DNA of 12,723 nucleotides from Baffinella frigidus (taxonomy: Eukaryota > Cryptophyceae > Cryptomonadales > Baffinellaceae). Shown piece by piece: positions 11,349 to 12,723 of the stretch. Numbering within the stretch: the first letter of the stretch is position 1; each line of letters starts with the position of its first letter. Under the pieces are notes generated by a model. That model ran no database searches and was not told the DNA's origin. It saw only the letters and a program-made list of their open reading frames with translations. The stretch covers positions 458,250-470,972 of the forward strand of contig MU646316.1 of NCBI GenBank assembly GCA_026770585.1. The letters run 5' to 3'. Made by a program: the position numbers and the translations under genes.

Positions 11349-11784
11349 TTTATGGTTTCTGGGTTATGGTTTATGGTGTATGGTTTATGGTGCATGGTTT
11401 ATGGTTTATGGTTTATGGTTTATGGTTTATGGTTTATGGTACATGGTGTATGGTTTATGGTACATGGTGCATGGTCTATGGTATGGTTTATGGTTTATGG
11501 TTTATGGTTTATGGTTTATGGTTTATGGTTTAGGGTTTATGGTTTATGGTTTATGGTACATGGTACATGGTGCATGGTTTATGGTAGGGTTTATGTTTTA
11601 TGGTTTATAGTTTATGGTTCATGGTTTATGTTTTATGTTTTATGGTTTATGGTTTCTGGTAGGGTTCAGGGTTTATGAGGCGGGACGAACCTGGAAGCTT
11701 TTGCACCGAAGGTTGATGTTTATGGTTTATGGTTTATGGTTTGTGGTTTGTGGTTTATGGTTTATGGTTTATGGTTGATGGTTT
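11349..11784. repeat. 7-bp minisatellite (TTTATGG)n in two blocks
   Basis: Blocks 11349-11678 and 11718-11784, mainly TTTATGG with TACATGG, TGCATGG and occasional TTTAGGG units. One base separates it from the telomeric TTTAGGG. The Tyr-Gly-Leu-Trp-Met open frames are repeat artefacts. The second block is bracketed by copies of an exon end. Confidence 0.97.
11691..11709 (-). repeat. Donor-edge copy of exon 11787-11880
   Basis: On the - strand TCGGTGCAAAAGCTTCCAG|GT repeats the exon end TCGGTGCAGAAGCTCCCAG|GT; the three changes include CAG to CAA and CTC to CTT, both synonymous. The offset is 96 bp, filled by (TTTATGG)n. Confidence 0.75.
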
Positions 11785-11786
11785 AC

Positions 11787-11880
11787 CTGGGAGCTTCTGC
11801 ACCGACGGGGGCGGCGCGTAGAGCTCGAGGTCGATGCAGTGGAACATGCCTTTGCCCGCGAGGCACCACCCGGCATGCAC
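11787..11880 (-). CDS. Exon of the - strand gene (HAGWCLAGKGMFHC...)
   Basis: 94 bp between GCTATACGGCAG and CTCCCAG|GTAAAC, the best donor in the window. It reads VHAGWCLAGKGMFHCIDL, then ELYAPPPSVQKLP plus one base. The spare base joins the exon at 10675-10751 as Gly. A partial copy at 12264-12312 differs within the first 15 codons only at third positions (GCC/GCG, TGC/TGT, AAA/AAG), which is strong evidence of protein coding in this frame. Two Cys and a Pro-rich turn are visible; I recognise no family. Upstream exons must lie beyond the window or were not found in 12313-12723. Confidence 0.68.
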
Positions 11881-11921
11881 CTGCCGTATAGCATTCGTGT
11901 AGTAAGTTTCGTTGGAAAGAA

Positions 11922-12060
11922 AAGCGTCAAGGAAAATATGGAAGAAAGCGTCAAGGAAAATAATCTCTGAGATAGAACCGCCTCGCCCCACGCATCCACT
12001 GCCGGTGCGTTTGAACGCGTTTGAAAAATTGGAACGCGTTTGAAAAATCGAAATTTCGGA
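11922..12060. repeat. Short tandem repeats in the preceding intron
   Basis: AAAGCGTCAAGGAAAATA occurs twice in tandem (about 11922-11963), and GAACGCGTTTGAAAAAT twice (about 12013-12049). 11889-11915 is a solo copy of the GTGTAGTAAGTTTCGTT end seen at 12219-12235. Confidence 0.7.
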
Positions 12061-12168
12061 AAGTTGGTACAAATTCCGTGTGAACTGACTTGTTTTCCTA
12101 GGTCAGCCCTACACTCTTGCGTTGCAAGGACCACATGGGGAAACGGTTTGACTTGAAAACTTTCTGGC

Positions 12169-12235
12169 AATGAAATTTACTACACACAATAAGTTTTACT
12201 AGGAATATTAAAGCATTCGTGTAGTAGATTTCATT
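12169..12235. mobile_element. Small inverted-repeat element (family K)
   Basis: AATGAAATTTACTACAC (12169-12185) pairs with 12219-12235 with one mismatch. The ACTACAC end recurs near 757, 10233 and, inverted, at 11889. Confidence 0.75.
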
Positions 12236-12263
12236 GACTCCAATGGTTTTGAATTCAAACCGA

Positions 12264-12312
12264 CGGTGCAGTGGAACATGCCCTTGCCCGCGAGACACCA
12301 CCCCGCATGCAC
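12264..12312 (-). repeat. Acceptor-edge copy of exon 11787-11880
   Basis: The - strand copy reads VHAGWCLAGKGMFHC and then diverges. Its acceptor is altered (GGCAC instead of GGCAG), so it is unlikely to be used as such. It lies 432 bp upstream of the exon border. Confidence 0.8.
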
Positions 12313-12327
12313 GTGCCGCACCACACG

Positions 12328-12645
12328 CCACCAGAAGAGAACCAAATCACGGTGGTGAGGCCTGTGGTGAAACCCCCTGCAGACTAGAAGCTCAGCCTGT
12401 AGTCTGTAGGGGGAATTTCAACTTCTGCGATCTAATCCCGCCGAGTATTCGTAATGAATACGATTTTGGTGTATCTTGCGGGCAGAAATAAGACAGTCGT
12501 CTATCTAGACTTCATTTAGAGCCTTCAGATACACCGGAATCGGATCGGAGATCCCCGAAATCGTATTCATTATGAATACTCTTCCGGATGAGATCGCCGA
12601 TGTGGTTCAACTTCTGCGATCGTCGATTTGGTTCACTTCTGGTGG
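12328..12645. mobile_element. Nested inverted repeats, outer 21-bp arms
   Basis: CCACCAGAAGAGAACCAAAT (12328) is complementary to GATTTGGTTCACTTCTGGTGG (in substance, 12625-12645). Inside are a hairpin GAAACCCCCTGCAGACT / AGTCTGTAGGGGGAATTTC (12369-12419) and the element at 12427-12597, the latter bracketed by direct repeats TTCAACTTCTGCGATC (about 12417 and 12607). Confidence 0.75.
12427..12597. mobile_element. Family L element with ~40-bp terminal inverted repeats
   Basis: Arms 12427-12466 and 12558-12597 match over about 40 bp with several mismatches, best at GAGTATTC.TAATGAATACG. Each arm is itself palindromic (GTATTCATTATGAATAC). Interior about 90 bp, no open frame. Beyond 12645 nothing can be supported. 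Confidence 0.8.
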
Positions 12646-12723
12646 TTGGTGGCAGGGACCCCTCCCAGATCGTCGACTAGAGAAACACGGGAACATAAGT
12701 GTTCCGTTCACATTTCGAGGGGG

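Noticed and set aside
11038-11678. Open frames rich in Tyr-Gly-Leu-Trp-Met-Val
   Set aside because: Translation of (TTTATGG)n; three frames are equally open and the peptide simply follows the 7-bp period.

Overview
The window looks like nuclear DNA of a eukaryote, probably a unicellular alga. It has GC-rich coding blocks with spliceosomal-type borders (CAG|GT donors, pyrimidine-tract ..CAG acceptors), long introns packed with short palindromic elements, (GA)n and (CTT)n microsatellites, and interstitial repeats of the CCCTAAA/TTTAGGG telomere type used by plants, green algae and several other algal groups. I see no bacterial operon, rRNA, convincing tRNA or CRISPR array. The species cannot be fixed from sequence alone, and neither gene product is recognised.

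Two convergent genes can be pieced together. On the + strand is the 3' end of a gene: an internal exon (1769-1865) joins in phase to a terminal exon (4799-5023) that ends in TGA. On the - strand, four short exons (11787-11880, 10675-10751, 8568-8607, 7765-7870) have matching intron phases and give one open frame. A fifth candidate (6245-6285) also fits, but its strand is ambiguous.

The striking feature is the introns. The edges of almost every exon reappear as a ladder of partial copies. Copies of an exon's 5' edge, with its acceptor region, lie only upstream in the preceding intron. Copies of its 3' edge, with its donor, lie only downstream in the following intron. Rungs are usually about 100-600 bp apart, and most are separated by a palindromic element or a minisatellite. 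In the + gene the donor rungs are CAG|GT blocks at 1866, 2055, 2175, 2494 and 2614, and the acceptor rungs start at 4065, 4253, 4426, 4621 and 4799. Similar ladders flank the - strand exons. This resembles intron gain or growth by insertions that duplicate splice sites (introner-like), or template switching at hairpins. Some rungs have an AG|GT form that would permit stepwise splicing.

The intron filler consists of at least ten families of short non-autonomous inverted-repeat elements, labelled A to N here. Family A (~120 bp, termini TACAGGGGTACCTCGC, about 13 traces) is the commonest. Several insertions have clear target duplications or paralogous empty sites inside this window: G1 inside an A copy, a 150-bp composite hairpin at 8922-9071, E4 at 8071-8230, and A9 at 5798-5920. 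No transposase is present. From about 7.6 to 11.8 kb there are also several different arrays of 7-bp telomere-like units.
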